Shown: positions 45,174 through 54,037 of the stretch, piece by piece
Numbering within the stretch: the stretch's first letter is position 1
How the letters are laid out: each line of letters begins with the position of its first letter
The notes under the pieces: model-generated
What the model saw: the letters and a program-made list of their open reading frames with translations, nothing else
Told to the model about the DNA's origin: nothing
Database searches by the model: none
Made by a program: the position numbers and the translations under genes
Origin: Streptomyces sp. NBC_01707
GTDB taxonomy: Bacteria > Actinomycetota > Actinomycetes > Streptomycetales > Streptomycetaceae
DNA length: 64,000 nt
Assembly (NCBI RefSeq): GCF_041438805.1
Contig: NZ_CP109190.1
Location: forward strand, 6,944,001 to 7,008,000
Direction of reading: 5' to 3'

Positions 45174-46928
45174 TCACGCCGACTCGCGCCACCGGTTCGT
45201 GATCGGCAGCCGCCGGTCCTTGCCGAACCCCTTGGGCGAGATCTTCGTACCCGGCGGGTACTGGCGCCGCTTGTACTCCGCCGTGTCCACCAGCCGCAGC
45301 GTCTTCGTGACCAGCGCCTCGTCGAACCCGGCTGCCACGATCGTGTCCAGCCCCAGGTCCCGGTCGACGTACATCTCCAGGATCCGGTCCAGTACGTCGT
45401 AGTCGGGCAGCGAGTCCGTGTCGACCTGGTCCGGCCGCAGCTCGGCGCTGGGCGGCTTGGTGATGGAGGCCTCCGGGATCGGCGGCGTCCGGCCGCGTTC
45501 CTCCGCGGCCCGGTTGCGCCACTTCGCCAGCCGGAAGATCGACGTCTTGTAGACGTCCTTGATCGGCCCGTAGGCGCCGACGGAGTCCCCGTACAGCGTC
45601 GAGTAGCCGACCGCCAGCTCCGACTTGTTGCCCGGCGCCAGGACGATCTGGCCCTCCTGGTTGGAGACGGCCATCAGCATCGTGCCACGCAGCCGAGACT
45701 GCAGGTTCTCCTCGGCCAGACCGGTGAGCCCCAGCGACTCCATGTACGCGTCGAACATCGGCTCGATCGGTACGGTGCGGAAGTTGAGCCCGGTGCGCCG
45801 CGCCAGTTCCGCCGCGTCGCCCTTGGAGTGGTCCGATGAGTACTTCGACGGCATCGAGATCCCGTACACGTTCTGCGCCCCCAGCGCATCGCATGCGATG
45901 GCGGCGACGAGCGCCGAGTCGATCCCGCCGGAGAGCCCGATCAGCACACTGCTGAAACCGTTCTTCGCGGCGTAGGCGCGCAACCCCACGACGAGTGCCG
46001 AGTACAGCTCCTCGTCGTCGTCGAGCCGCTCCGCGTAGCCGCCGGTCAGCTCCGCCTCGTACGCCGGGACGGGCTTGTCGGAGAGGACCGCATGGTCGAT
46101 CCGCAGACCGTCGTTGACCACCCCGGACGGAGCCTCGGGCGCGGCGGCCGGCAGGTCCAGGTCGAGGACGACGCTGCCCTCGGCGAACTGCGGGGCCCGG
46201 GCGATCACCTCGCCGTCCTTGTCGACGACGATCGAGTCGCCGTCGAAGACCAGCTCGTCCTGGCCGCCGATCATCGCCAGGTAGGCGGTGGTGCAGCCGG
46301 CCTCCTGGGCCCGCTTGCGGACCAGGGCCAGCCGGGTGTCGTCCTTGTCCCGCTCGTACGGCGAGGCATTGATCGACAGCAGCAGCCCGGCCCCGGCGGC
46401 CCGGGCGGCCGGCACGCGGCCGCCGTCCTGCCAGAGGTCCTCGCAGATCGCGAGTGCCACATCGACACCGTGGACCCGCACGACGGGCATCGAGTCGCCC
46501 GGCACGAAGTACCGGAACTCGTCGAAGACGCCGTAGTTGGGCAGGTGGTGCTTGGCGAAGCTCAGGGCGACCCGGCCGCGGTGCAGCACCGCGGCGGCGT
46601 TCTGCGGCGCCCCGGCGGGCTGGCCGTAGCGCGGCTGGGCCTTCTCGGAACGGTCGAGATATCCGACCACGACCGGCAGCTCCCCGAAGCCCTCCGCGTC
46701 GAGACGGGCGGCGAGCGCACGCAGCGCGTCCCGCGACGCCTCGACGAAGGACGACCGCAGGGCCAGGTCCTCGACGGGGTAACCGGTCAGCACCATCTCG
46801 GGGAATGCCACCAGGTGGGCGCCCTGTTCGGCGGAGTGCCGGGTCCAGTGGACGATCGCCTCGGCGTTGCCGGCGAGGTCACCGACGGTCGAGTCGATCT
46901 GGTTGAGTGCGAGGCGTAGTTGAGGCAC
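45174..46928 (-). CDS. nadE: Glutamine-dependent NAD+ synthetase
   Basis: A 584-residue two-domain enzyme making NAD+ from deamido-NAD with glutamine. The N-terminal nitrilase-type glutaminase (about 1-280) has the triad Glu in LVAFPEMVLTGYP, Lys in SFAKHHLPNYGVFDE and Cys in VALAICEDLWQDGG. The synthetase domain has the PP-loop LIGLSGGIDSALVAA near 325-340, then SSDHSKGDAAELA and NKSELAVGY. The GTG at 46928 lies 7 nt after TAGACT on the coding strand without a ribosome site, so it is probably leaderless. It appears to be a single-gene unit. Confidence 0.94.
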   Translation of the reverse strand: MPQLRLALNQIDSTVGDLAGNAEAIVHWTRHSAEQGAHLVAFPEMVLTGYPVEDLALRSSFVEASRDALRALAARLDAEGFGELPVVVGYLDRSEKAQPRYGQPAGAPQNAAAVLHRGRVALSFAKHHLPNYGVFDEFRYFVPGDSMPVVRVHGVDVALAICEDLWQDGGRVPAARAAGAGLLLSINASPYERDKDDTRLALVRKRAQEAGCTTAYLAMIGGQDELVFDGDSIVVDKDGEVIARAPQFAEGSVVLDLDLPAAAPEAPSGVVNDGLRIDHAVLSDKPVPAYEAELTGGYAERLDDDEELYSALVVGLRAYAAKNGFSSVLIGLSGGIDSALVAAIACDALGAQNVYGISMPSKYSSDHSKGDAAELARRTGLNFRTVPIEPMFDAYMESLGLTGLAEENLQSRLRGTMLMAVSNQEGQIVLAPGNKSELAVGYSTLYGDSVGAYGPIKDVYKTSIFRLAKWRNRAAEERGRTPPIPEASITKPPSAELRPDQVDTDSLPDYDVLDRILEMYVDRDLGLDTIVAAGFDEALVTKTLRLVDTAEYKRRQYPPGTKISPKGFGKDRRLPITNRWRESA

Positions 46929-47005
46929 GCGGCTCAGTCTAATCGTCTTCCTGACGCGATGTCCTGGCGGACCGCTCCACCGCAGCCGCGGCCCGCCAGG
47001 TCCGG

Positions 47006-48643
47006 TCAGCGGCGGTAGCCGAGGACCGTCATCATGTTCGCGTTCGAGTGGTAGACGTTGTGGCAGTGGAGCATCCACAGCCCCGGGTTGTCCGCGTCGA
47101 ACTCCACGGCCACCGAACTGTTGGGCAGGACGACCGCCGTGTCCTTGCGTGCCCCGGGAGCCCTGTCGAGCACCGAACGCGGTCCCGCGGACCCCGCGAG
47201 CGCGAACGTATGCCCGTGCAGGTGGATCGGATGCCACATCTCCGTGATGTTGTAGAACTCCAGCCGGACCCGCTCGCCGGCCTTGACCGGATGACGCCAG
47301 GCGGGGTCGTACTTCCTGTGGTCGAAGCCCCAGTCGAACGACCTCATGTTGCCGGTCAGCTTGATCCGGATCGTCCGGTCGGGCGCCCGGGTGGCCAGTG
47401 CCACGGACGCATCGGCCTTCAGCTCGGGGGCCGACACCAGCTGCCCGTTCAGCTCCTTCGGCCATACGGAGGCCTTCGGCGCCGCGCCACCGCCGGTACG
47501 GAGCAGGGCCAGCGCCGACATGTTCCTCCCCTCGGCGACCGCCGTCAGCGGGAACACCCCGTCCCCGGCGGTGACCAGCACGTCGTACCGCTCGCCCATG
47601 CCCAGCAGCAGTGCGTCGGTCGTGGTGTGCCGGACCGGGAAGCCGTCCGCGTGCGTGATGGTCATCCGGTGGCCGCCGAGCGCGACGCGGAAGGGGGTGT
47701 CGCCACCCGCGTTGATGATGCGCATCCGGATCCGGTCGCCGGGCTTCGCGGTGAACGTGGTCGGGTCCTTCGGGATGCGGCCGTTGATCAGGTAGTGCGG
47801 GTATGCGACATCGCTGGCCGGACCGCGGAGCAGTTCGCTCCTGGCGCCCATCAGCACCCGCGAGGGACCGGACCCGGAACCGGGCTTGTCATCGGACATG
47901 GAGGACCCGTGATCCATCCCCTCCATGCCGGCCATGCCGTGGGAGAGCTCGCTGAGCACCGCGTCCGGCGTGGAACCCGCCACCCCGTCGACCCAGTCGT
48001 CGAGCATGACGACCCACTCCTTGTCGTACGACAGGGGTTCCTTCGGGTCCTCGACGATCAGCGGGGCGTACAGGCCGCGGTCCTGCTGCACGCCGACGTG
48101 CGGATGGAACCAGTACGTCCCCGTCTGTCGCACCGCGAAGCGGTATGCGAACTCCGCGCCCGCCTTGACCCCCGGCTGTGTCAGGCCGGGTACGCCGTCC
48201 ATGTCGTTGCGCACATGGAGTCCGTGCCAGTGCAGGGTGGTAGGTGTCGGCAGGTGGTTGGCGAGAGTGACTGCCAGGGTGTCGCCCGCGGTGATCCGGA
48301 TCTCCTTGCCGGGCAGCCGGTCCCCGTACGCCCAGGAAGGGACGGTGAGACCGCCGCCCAGATCCAGACGGGCAGGGGTGGCGGTGAGGTGGAGCTTCCG
48401 CACAGGACCGGAGCCCCGCTTGGCCTCGACGGCTGCGACCTCCTCGCCGTCGGGCGAAACGTACTCACCGTGGCTCCTCACCGGGGACGACGGCTTCCGG
48501 GTCATGCCGTCGTGGTTCATGGCGCCGGGGTTCGCGACGGGCTTGTCCACGTCCTTGCCACCGGAGCAGGCGGCCAGGACTCCCGTTCCGGCCAGGGCGA
48601 TTCCGGCGCCGAGCACGGCGCGTCGAGTGTGCTGAGTACGCAT
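47006..48643 (-). CDS. Tat-exported multicopper oxidase
   Basis: A 545-residue oxidase expected to act on the outer face of the membrane, probably in copper defence or metal oxidation. The signal RRAVLGAGIALAG is twin-arginine, followed by a lipobox VLAAC (Cys near 26), so it may be lipidated. All four copper blocks are present: HWHGLHV near 138, WFHPHVG near 178, HPIHLHGH near 468 and HCHNVYHSNANM near 524. A Met/His-rich segment (SHGMAGMEGMDHGSSMSDD, about 236-254) resembles copper-resistance oxidases of the CopA/CueO type. It lies first in a row of leftward copper-linked envelope genes. Confidence 0.92.
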   Translation of the reverse strand: MRTQHTRRAVLGAGIALAGTGVLAACSGGKDVDKPVANPGAMNHDGMTRKPSSPVRSHGEYVSPDGEEVAAVEAKRGSGPVRKLHLTATPARLDLGGGLTVPSWAYGDRLPGKEIRITAGDTLAVTLANHLPTPTTLHWHGLHVRNDMDGVPGLTQPGVKAGAEFAYRFAVRQTGTYWFHPHVGVQQDRGLYAPLIVEDPKEPLSYDKEWVVMLDDWVDGVAGSTPDAVLSELSHGMAGMEGMDHGSSMSDDKPGSGSGPSRVLMGARSELLRGPASDVAYPHYLINGRIPKDPTTFTAKPGDRIRMRIINAGGDTPFRVALGGHRMTITHADGFPVRHTTTDALLLGMGERYDVLVTAGDGVFPLTAVAEGRNMSALALLRTGGGAAPKASVWPKELNGQLVSAPELKADASVALATRAPDRTIRIKLTGNMRSFDWGFDHRKYDPAWRHPVKAGERVRLEFYNITEMWHPIHLHGHTFALAGSAGPRSVLDRAPGARKDTAVVLPNSSVAVEFDADNPGLWMLHCHNVYHSNANMMTVLGYRR

Positions 48644-48705
48644 GACTGGCTACACCTCATGGGGTCGTCGGGGTGCTGGGGGAGGGATGCGGAGCGCGCC
48701 GCTCC

Positions 48706-49113
48706 TTATATCCGCAGCACCGACGACCTGCCGTGCGCAGTCATTGCTGGTGGGGAAGAGGACCGCAGGAAGCGCAACAGCGGCGCCGCGGCGGCCCGGA
48801 GGAGATGATCCGCGGGCCGCAGCGCCATCAGCCAGACGGTCAGCAGGGTGACACCCCAGGTGCCCAGCACCGCGAGACAGACCCCTATGGGGGGCATGCC
48901 CTCGCCCGTCGTGACAGGAAGGCCGGAGGCGTGCCCGGCAGAGCCCGCCCCGTGCCCCTCGTGAGCCCCTTGAGGCCCGCTGCCCATCGTCACCACGGCG
49001 TTCGGGCCGTGGTGTTCCGTCGGATGGCCGACGGTATGCATGACGAAAATCCCGAACAGGAGCGCAGCGAACAGCAACAACTGTCCGTACGTCGCACTCC
49101 ACTTCGGGCCCAT
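48706..49113 (-). CDS. DUF6153-like small membrane protein
   Basis: A 135-residue protein with an N-terminal membrane segment (YGQLLLFAALLFGIFVMHTV), a His/Gly-rich extracytoplasmic part (HPTEHHGP, GAHEGHGAGSAGH) and a second segment (GVCLAVLGTWGVTLLTVWLMAL). Its build fits actinobacterial DUF6153 proteins found near copper genes. The His content suggests metal binding; this is inferred. TAGTGT ends 7 nt before ATG 49113 with no ribosome site, so it is probably leaderless. GTG 49122 is an alternative. Confidence 0.75.
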   Translation of the reverse strand: MGPKWSATYGQLLLFAALLFGIFVMHTVGHPTEHHGPNAVVTMGSGPQGAHEGHGAGSAGHASGLPVTTGEGMPPIGVCLAVLGTWGVTLLTVWLMALRPADHLLRAAAAPLLRFLRSSSPPAMTAHGRSSVLRI

Positions 49114-49199
49114 GTCCAGCACACTACCCCCGCCGGGTATAGCCCGCACGGCGGCGGCCCGACACCTCCCGTCGTCCCGGACGCCGGGCCGCCGGTCGG

Positions 49200-49625
49200 T
49201 CAGCTGGGGGCGTAGACCTTCTCGACCCAGAGCGCGATCTGGTCCTCGGAGAGGTGCTGCGCCAGATCCGCCTCGCTGATCATGCCGATCAGCTTCTTGT
49301 TCTCGACCACCGGAAGCCGGCGGATTCGATTGCTCTGCATTTCCTCCAGGACCTGGTCCACGCCCGCGTCGGCGTCGATCCATCGCGGCGTGCCCTGAGC
49401 GAGATCGCCGGCCGTCACCTTGGACGGGTCGTGGCCCACTGCCACGCAGTCGAGCACGATGTCACGGTCCGTGAGTATGCCGATCATCCGGTCCTGCTCG
49501 CCGCTGGCCGAGATGGGCAGGGCACCGACGTGGTGCTCGCGCATCAGCTGGGCGGCCCGGTCGAGCGTTTCGTGCGCCGGGATCCACTGGGCCCCGGTGT
49601 GCATGATGTCCTTGGCGGTGGTCAT
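49200..49625 (-). CDS. Two-CBS-domain protein
   Basis: A 141-residue cytoplasmic protein made of two CBS motifs. The first has TAKDIMHTGAQWIPAHETLD, then GALPIS and GILTDRDIV. The second has WIDADAGVDQVLEEMQSNRI, then RLPVVENKKLIGMISEADL. CBS pairs bind adenosine nucleotides and usually regulate partners. Stand-alone ones in Streptomyces are linked to stress and dormancy; the partner is unknown. AGGAGG lies 7 nt before ATG 49625. Confidence 0.9.
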   Translation of the reverse strand: MTTAKDIMHTGAQWIPAHETLDRAAQLMREHHVGALPISASGEQDRMIGILTDRDIVLDCVAVGHDPSKVTAGDLAQGTPRWIDADAGVDQVLEEMQSNRIRRLPVVENKKLIGMISEADLAQHLSEDQIALWVEKVYAPS

Positions 49626-49724
49626 GAGGATTCCTCCTGGTGCCGGTGGGCATGCCGTTGCGACCCCGAGAAATCCATCGTCATGCGGCCGTTCGGGTTA
49701 CGCGACCGCTGTCACCCATTTGGG

Positions 49725-49758
49725 TGCATCCCCCGGTGGCACGGCGCCGGGGGATGCA
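49725..49758 (-). terminator. Terminator after the DUF305 gene
   Basis: TGCATCCCCCGG and CCGGGGGATGCA form a 12-bp perfect stem with a 10-nt loop. An alternative outer pairing TGGGTGCATCC (49721) with GGATGCACCCA (49761) also exists. Confidence 0.75.
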
Positions 49759-49774
49759 CCGGATGCACCCATGA

Positions 49775-50524
49775 CTACCTGGGCTCGGCCCCGCGCGCCG
49801 CCAGCATCTGCGCCATCGCGTCCAGCTCGGACCGCTGGGCCTCGACCATGCCCTTGGCGAGCCGCCTCTCCGCTTTCACCGTGCAGAGCCCGGCGCAGCC
49901 GCGCGCCATGGCGACGCCGCCCTTGTGGTGGTCGGTCATCAGCTGGAGGTAGAGGATCTCGGCCTGCTTGCCGTCGGCCTTCCTCAGCCGGTCGAGCTCG
50001 GTCCGGGTGGCCATGCCGGGCATCAGAGCCCCGTCGTGCGCCGTGAACCCACTGCCCGACCCGGCCGTCATGCCGTCCATGCCGTCCATTCCTGCCATGT
50101 CGTGGCCGTCGCCTCCGCGCCCACCGTGGGCCGCCATCCATGCCATGGGCTCCTGCCCGGCGGCCGCCACCTTCGGCAGCTCCCACAGATCCAGCCAGCC
50201 GAGCAGCATGCCCCGCTGGTTGGCCTGCGTGTTGGCGATGTCGTACGCGAAGCGGCGTACCTCCTCGTCCTGCGTACGGTCACGGACGATGAAGGACATC
50301 TCCACGGCCTGCTGATGGTGGACCGCCATGTCGCGCGCGAACCCGGCGTCGGCCGAATCGGTGGCGGGCGCCCGGACCGCCGTCGAGGCGGCTCGCGGCT
50401 GCTTCCCGTCCGTCGTGTCGCCCCGTGCCGTGGCGACCGTCGCCACGCCCGCGAAGAGCAGCGCGAGCGCGACCGCGGAGCCCGCCGCCCACTGGGTGCG
50501 GCGGGTACCCTGCCCAGCGGTCAC
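49775..50524 (-). CDS. DUF305 secreted, His/Met-rich protein
   Basis: A 249-residue envelope protein. After a membrane segment (WAAGSAVALALLFAGVATVA) come two DUF305 halves of the ferritin-like kind. The first is FARDMAVHHQQAVEMSF, the second LMTDHHKGGVAMARG. Between them lies a Met/His/Gly-rich loop (HDMAGMDGMDGM) that looks copper-binding. The GTG at 50524 overlaps the stop of the DUF3105 gene (GTGA), so they are co-translated. The family often lies near copper genes; the function is inferred to be metal binding. Confidence 0.85.
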   Translation of the reverse strand: MTAGQGTRRTQWAAGSAVALALLFAGVATVATARGDTTDGKQPRAASTAVRAPATDSADAGFARDMAVHHQQAVEMSFIVRDRTQDEEVRRFAYDIANTQANQRGMLLGWLDLWELPKVAAAGQEPMAWMAAHGGRGGDGHDMAGMDGMDGMTAGSGSGFTAHDGALMPGMATRTELDRLRKADGKQAEILYLQLMTDHHKGGVAMARGCAGLCTVKAERRLAKGMVEAQRSELDAMAQMLAARGAEPR

Positions 50525-51198
50525 TGGGCCCCCAGCCCGCCCGTGCACGCCGCACCCGGCTCAGGCGTCTGTGCCCCCTGCACGAACTTGGCGAAGAACT
50601 GGTCCACCCGCCGGTCCGTGGCACTGTCCACGGTGACCTGGTTGCCCCAGGCGCTCAGTGTGATCGTGCCGGCCTGGTCCTGATACGGACTCATCAGCGA
50701 GTACGGCGTCTTCCCGACCCGCTTCGCGAGCGCGGCGACATCGGCGGCCGACGCCTTGTCCGTGTACGTCACCCACACCGAACCGTGCTCCAGCGAGTGC
50801 ACGGCGCTCATGTCGGGGATCGCCTTCTTGTACACCTCGCCGTCGCAATTCATCCAGACGGGGCTGTGGTCACCCCCGACCGGAGGCTTCATCGGGTACG
50901 TCACCGTCGCGGTGACGTGGTTACGGGTCAGCTTCTTCGCGTCCCACGTCTTCAGTCCCTTGATCGGCTCGGAGGCCAGCTTCTCCTTGTCCGTCGCGGC
51001 CGCCTTCGCGTCCTGCGCCGCGGCCGCCTGCTCCTTGTCCGCGGCCTCCGACTTGTCCAGCAGCACGGACGTACCGACGCCGACCAGACCTGCGACGACG
51101 ACGACGCTCAGCCCTATGACCAGGACACGGTTGCGGCGGTCGCGCGCCCGGTCGGCGTTGCGCATCTGCTCTATGCGGGTCCTGCGGTCGAAGCTCAT
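50521..51198 (-). CDS. DUF3105 membrane-anchored protein
   Basis: A 225-residue protein. A basic cytoplasmic N-terminus (RRTRIEQMRNADRARDRRNR) precedes one membrane segment (VLVIGLSVVVVAGLVGVG), then a Lys/Ala/Glu-rich helical stalk, then the DUF3105 domain with YPMKPPVGGDHSPVWMNCDGEVY and HSLEHGSVWVTY. The paired His and Cys are conserved in the family and could bind metal. It pairs with DUF305 by a 4-bp overlap, a common Streptomyces arrangement. AAGGA lies 9 nt before ATG 51198. Confidence 0.85.
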   Translation of the reverse strand: MSFDRRTRIEQMRNADRARDRRNRVLVIGLSVVVVAGLVGVGTSVLLDKSEAADKEQAAAAQDAKAAATDKEKLASEPIKGLKTWDAKKLTRNHVTATVTYPMKPPVGGDHSPVWMNCDGEVYKKAIPDMSAVHSLEHGSVWVTYTDKASAADVAALAKRVGKTPYSLMSPYQDQAGTITLSAWGNQVTVDSATDRRVDQFFAKFVQGAQTPEPGAACTGGLGAQ

Positions 51199-51439
51199 GT
51201 CGTCAGGTCCTTCTGCGAAGGGGAGGGGGCAGGAACAGGTCAGGAAACCGGTACACACGGGGCAGTTGCGAAGCCGCTCCGCCCCTGGGGCTCCATGGGC
51301 GCAGATCGTAGTGGGTGGCCGAGTGCTCCATGTCACGTCGAGTGCGTAATCTGGGTGAAATCCCGGGTCGTGATACTGGAGTCTGTCCCCTACCCCGGGC
51401 GGTGGTGCACAGACCGTCTGAACTGCAAGGATGTGGCTA

Positions 51440-52800
51440 TGGACAAGCAGCAGGAATTCGTCCTCAGGACACTCGAGGAGCGCGACATCCGCTTCGTGCG
51501 CCTGTGGTTCACCGATGTGCTCGGCTACCTCAAGTCCGTCGCCGTGGCGCCCGCCGAGCTGGAGCAGGCGTTCGACGAGGGCATCGGCTTCGACGGATCG
51601 GCCATCGAGGGCTTTGCCCGGGTCTACGAGTCCGACATGATCGCCAAGCCGGATCCCGGTACCTTCCAGATCCTGCCCTGGCGTGCGGAGGCCCCCGGCA
51701 CCGCGCGGATGTTCTGCGACATCCTGATGCCCGACGGCTCGCCGTCCTTCGCCGACCCGCGCTACGTCCTCAAGCGCATCCTCGCCAAGACCTCCGACCT
51801 GGGCTTCACCTTCTACACCCACCCGGAGATCGAGTTCTTCCTGCTCAAGAACAAGCCGGTCGACGGTAGCCGGCCCACCCCCGCCGACAGCTCCGGCTAC
51901 TTCGACCACACCCCGCAGAACGTCGGCATGGACTTCCGCCGCCAGGCGATCACCATGCTCGAATCCATGGGCATCTCGGTCGAGTTCAGCCACCACGAGG
52001 GTGCTCCCGGCCAGCAGGAGATCGACCTGCGGTACGCGGACGCGCTCTCCACGGCCGACAACATCATGACGTTCCGTCTGGTGATGAAGCAGGTCGCGCT
52101 GGAACAGGGCGTGCAGGCGACCTTCATGCCGAAGCCGTTCTCCGAGTTCCCCGGCTCCGGTATGCACACCCACCTCTCCCTCTTCGAGGGCGACCGCAAC
52201 GCGTTCTACGAGTCGGGCGCCGAGTACCAGCTGTCGAAGGTCGGCCGCTCCTTCATCGCGGGCCTGCTCAAGCACGCCGCGGAGATCTCCGCCGTGACGA
52301 ACCAGTGGGTCAACTCGTACAAGCGCATCTGGGGCGGCTCGGCCCGCGCCGCCGGCGCCGGCGGCGAGGCCCCCTCGTACATCTGCTGGGGCCACAACAA
52401 CCGCTCCGCGTTGATCCGCGTCCCGATGTACAAGCCCGGCAAGACCGGTTCGGCCCGCGTCGAGGTCCGTTCCATCGACTCCGGCGCCAACCCCTACCTG
52501 ACCTACGCGGTGTTGCTCGCCGCGGGTCTCAAGGGCATCGAGGAAGGGTACGAACTCCCGGCCGGCGCCGACGACGACGTCTGGGCGCTGTCCGACGCCG
52601 AGCGCCGCGCGATGGGTATCGAGCCGCTGCCGCAGAACCTGGGCGAGGCGATCTCGTTGATGGAGAAGAGCGAACTGGTCGCCGAGACGCTCGGTGAGCA
52701 CGTCTTCGACTTCTTCCTGCGCAACAAGAAGCAGGAGTGGGAGGAGTACCGCAGCGAGGTCACCGCCTTCGAGCTGAAGGCGCTGCTGCCGGTGCTGTAG
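51440..52800 (+). CDS. glnA2: Glutamine synthetase-like enzyme GlnA2
   Basis: A 453-residue type I glutamine synthetase fold. Blocks are GIGFDGSAIEGFARVYESDM, YTHPEIEFFLL (metal Glu), GQQEIDLRYAD, ATFMPKPFSEFPGSGMHTHLSLF (ATP and metal), AVTNQWVNSYKRI and NNRSALIRVP. In S. coelicolor the corresponding protein is not a normal glutamine synthetase and is linked to polyamine gamma-glutamylation. The usual adenylylation segment NLYDLPP is replaced by EEGYELPAG, so control by the nearby glnE product is doubtful. AAGGA lies 7 nt before ATG 51440. A long terminator follows. Confidence 0.9.
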
Positions 52801-52832
52801 GACCAGGTCGGCACTGGTTCGAAAACGTATGT

Positions 52833-52872
52833 GGCTTCGGGCCGACGGTCTTCGTACCGTCGGCCCGAAGCC
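52833..52872 (+). terminator. Terminator of glnA2 (copy 1 of a duplicated terminator)
   Basis: A perfect 17-bp stem (GGCTTCGGGCCGACGGT with its complement) has a 6-nt loop, 32 nt after the stop. It is the longest hairpin in the window and recurs at 53998. Confidence 0.85.
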
Positions 52873-53271
52873 GTCTCGTTCGCCCTCGGCCGCCCATGGG
52901 CCGTCCGGTGCTGGACCGGCGACTTCGTACACGCTGTCCACGGGCTGCCGGCTACGGCCCTCGCCGCCCGGCAGAAGTGGTCCCGCCCGAAGCTGCTGGA
53001 CCAAGGCTGTCTCGGCTGTGCGGGCCCATGCGCCAGTGCCCTGGTTGCCGTAACGAGATGGGCTGGTCGGGTGCTCGGGAAGCGTGTACGGCCAATCCGG
53101 ACAGTGCCCGTTGTCGCTTATAGGTATATGTACTTGCGCCCCAGGTTGCCGGATTCCGGCCTGCGGTTCCCGCACCTTGCCATCTCTGCTGCTGCGGCTC
53201 GTATCCCGTGTCCGAACCGCCGGGAACGCAGTGTCAGGGGATGGCCGACAGCTCCTCAAGGAGACAATGTG
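52873..53271. other. 399-bp gap between the glnA2 terminator and the DUF11-like gene
   Basis: The first 40 bp belong to the duplicated block. I see no convincing gene. An AT-rich patch at 53115-53132 (CGCTTATAGGTATATGTA) has a TATAGG/TATATG pair and is the best promoter candidate for the downstream gene. Confidence 0.4.
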
Positions 53272-53838
53272 ATGCAAAAATCCCGACGACGGCTGCTGGT
53301 CGCTTCGCTTCCGGTTGTGATGGCTGCCGGGTTGTCGACCGCGCTCGCTGCGCCTGCCCACGCCGACACCGGGTCCTCGCTGACCCTCGCCGAGTCCCAC
53401 CAGCAAGCGTTCGTCGCGGGCGGGACGGGGACCTACACCATCACCGTCGGCAACGCCGGGCCCGGCGCGACCGACGGGACCGCGACCAAGGTCACCGGTA
53501 CCCTGCCCACGGGCGTGACCGCACTCGCCGTCGGCGGAAGCGGCTGGAGCTGCAAGACGTCACCCAGCCTGACTTGCACCCGCTCCGATGTCCTGGGACC
53601 TCGGCAGGCATACATGCCTATCACCCTGACCGTGGGTGTCTCGCCCTCCTTGGCGGGGAAGACCGTTACCAGTAGCTTCCGCGTCGCCCGGGGTGGCCCT
53701 ACCACCTTCCAGGACGAGGGCTCCATCGCCGTCAAGGACACCATCTCCCAGTCCCAGACGCAGACCCAGACACAGACCCAGACCCAGACGGTCAACGTGA
53801 AGTGCCCGAGCGATCACAACAAGAGGTCCGCGGTCTGA
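53272..53838 (+). CDS. Secreted DUF11-like protein with a Gln-Thr repeat tail
   Basis: A 188-residue exported protein. The signal peptide is QKSRRRLLVASLPVVMAAGL with cleavage near AAPAHA-DT. One Ig-like domain of DUF11 type follows (about 32-155), with YTITVGNAGPGATDGTATKV and WSCKTSPSLTCTRSD; the two Cys may form a disulphide. The tail holds SQSQTQTQTQTQTQT, then VNVKCPSDHNKRSAV. There is no sortase motif. AAGGAG precedes, with ATG 53272 or GTG 53269 possible. It is flanked by duplicated terminators, so it may be an insertion. It is probably a surface or matrix protein. Confidence 0.8.
   Translation: MQKSRRRLLVASLPVVMAAGLSTALAAPAHADTGSSLTLAESHQQAFVAGGTGTYTITVGNAGPGATDGTATKVTGTLPTGVTALAVGGSGWSCKTSPSLTCTRSDVLGPRQAYMPITLTVGVSPSLAGKTVTSSFRVARGGPTTFQDEGSIAVKDTISQSQTQTQTQTQTQTVNVKCPSDHNKRSAV
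53755..53790 (+). repeat. Six tandem CAGACN hexamers encoding (Gln-Thr)n
   Basis: Six consecutive CAGAC(G/C/A) units lie in frame near the end of the DUF11-like gene. Such a run can change copy number by slippage without shifting the frame. Confidence 0.8.
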
Positions 53839-53842
53839 GAGG

Positions 53843-53863
53843 GGGCTGTCCCGTAATCCCTGG
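53843..53863 (+). mobile_element. Solo 21-bp match to the MITE terminal repeat
   Basis: GGGCTGTCCCGTAATCCCTG plus G is identical to 17035-17055, the end of the MITE-like element. It starts 5 nt after the stop of the DUF11-like gene. No second end is visible nearby, so this is a remnant or a single end. Confidence 0.55.
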
Positions 53864-53997
53864 TTCCTGTTCTGCCCGCTGCACGCGGCGCTCCCGCGCC
53901 GAGCGCCGACGTGGATGAAGCAGCGAACTTCTCACGTGGACGAGTAGCCCCCGGCCCCGACGAAGGACCGGGTCGGCATCGGCTCCACAACGTATGT

Positions 53998-54037
53998 GGC
54001 TTCGGGCCGACGGTCTTCCCACCGTCGGCCCGAAGCC
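53998..54037 (+). terminator. Copy 2 of the duplicated terminator
   Basis: The same 17-bp stem as at 52833 (GGCTTCGGGCCGACGGT and complement) with a different 6-nt loop, CTTCCC. It follows the DUF11-like gene by 160 bp. Confidence 0.8.

Noticed and set aside
52801..52832. GGTTCGAAAAC, similar to a tRNA T-loop
   Set aside because: No acceptor, D or anticodon stems can be drawn around it; it is part of the duplicated terminator block.
53028..53123. 31-codon ORF with CPGC and further Cys, zinc-ribbon-like
   Set aside because: There is no ribosome site, it is too short to judge, and it lies in a gap with no other coding sign.
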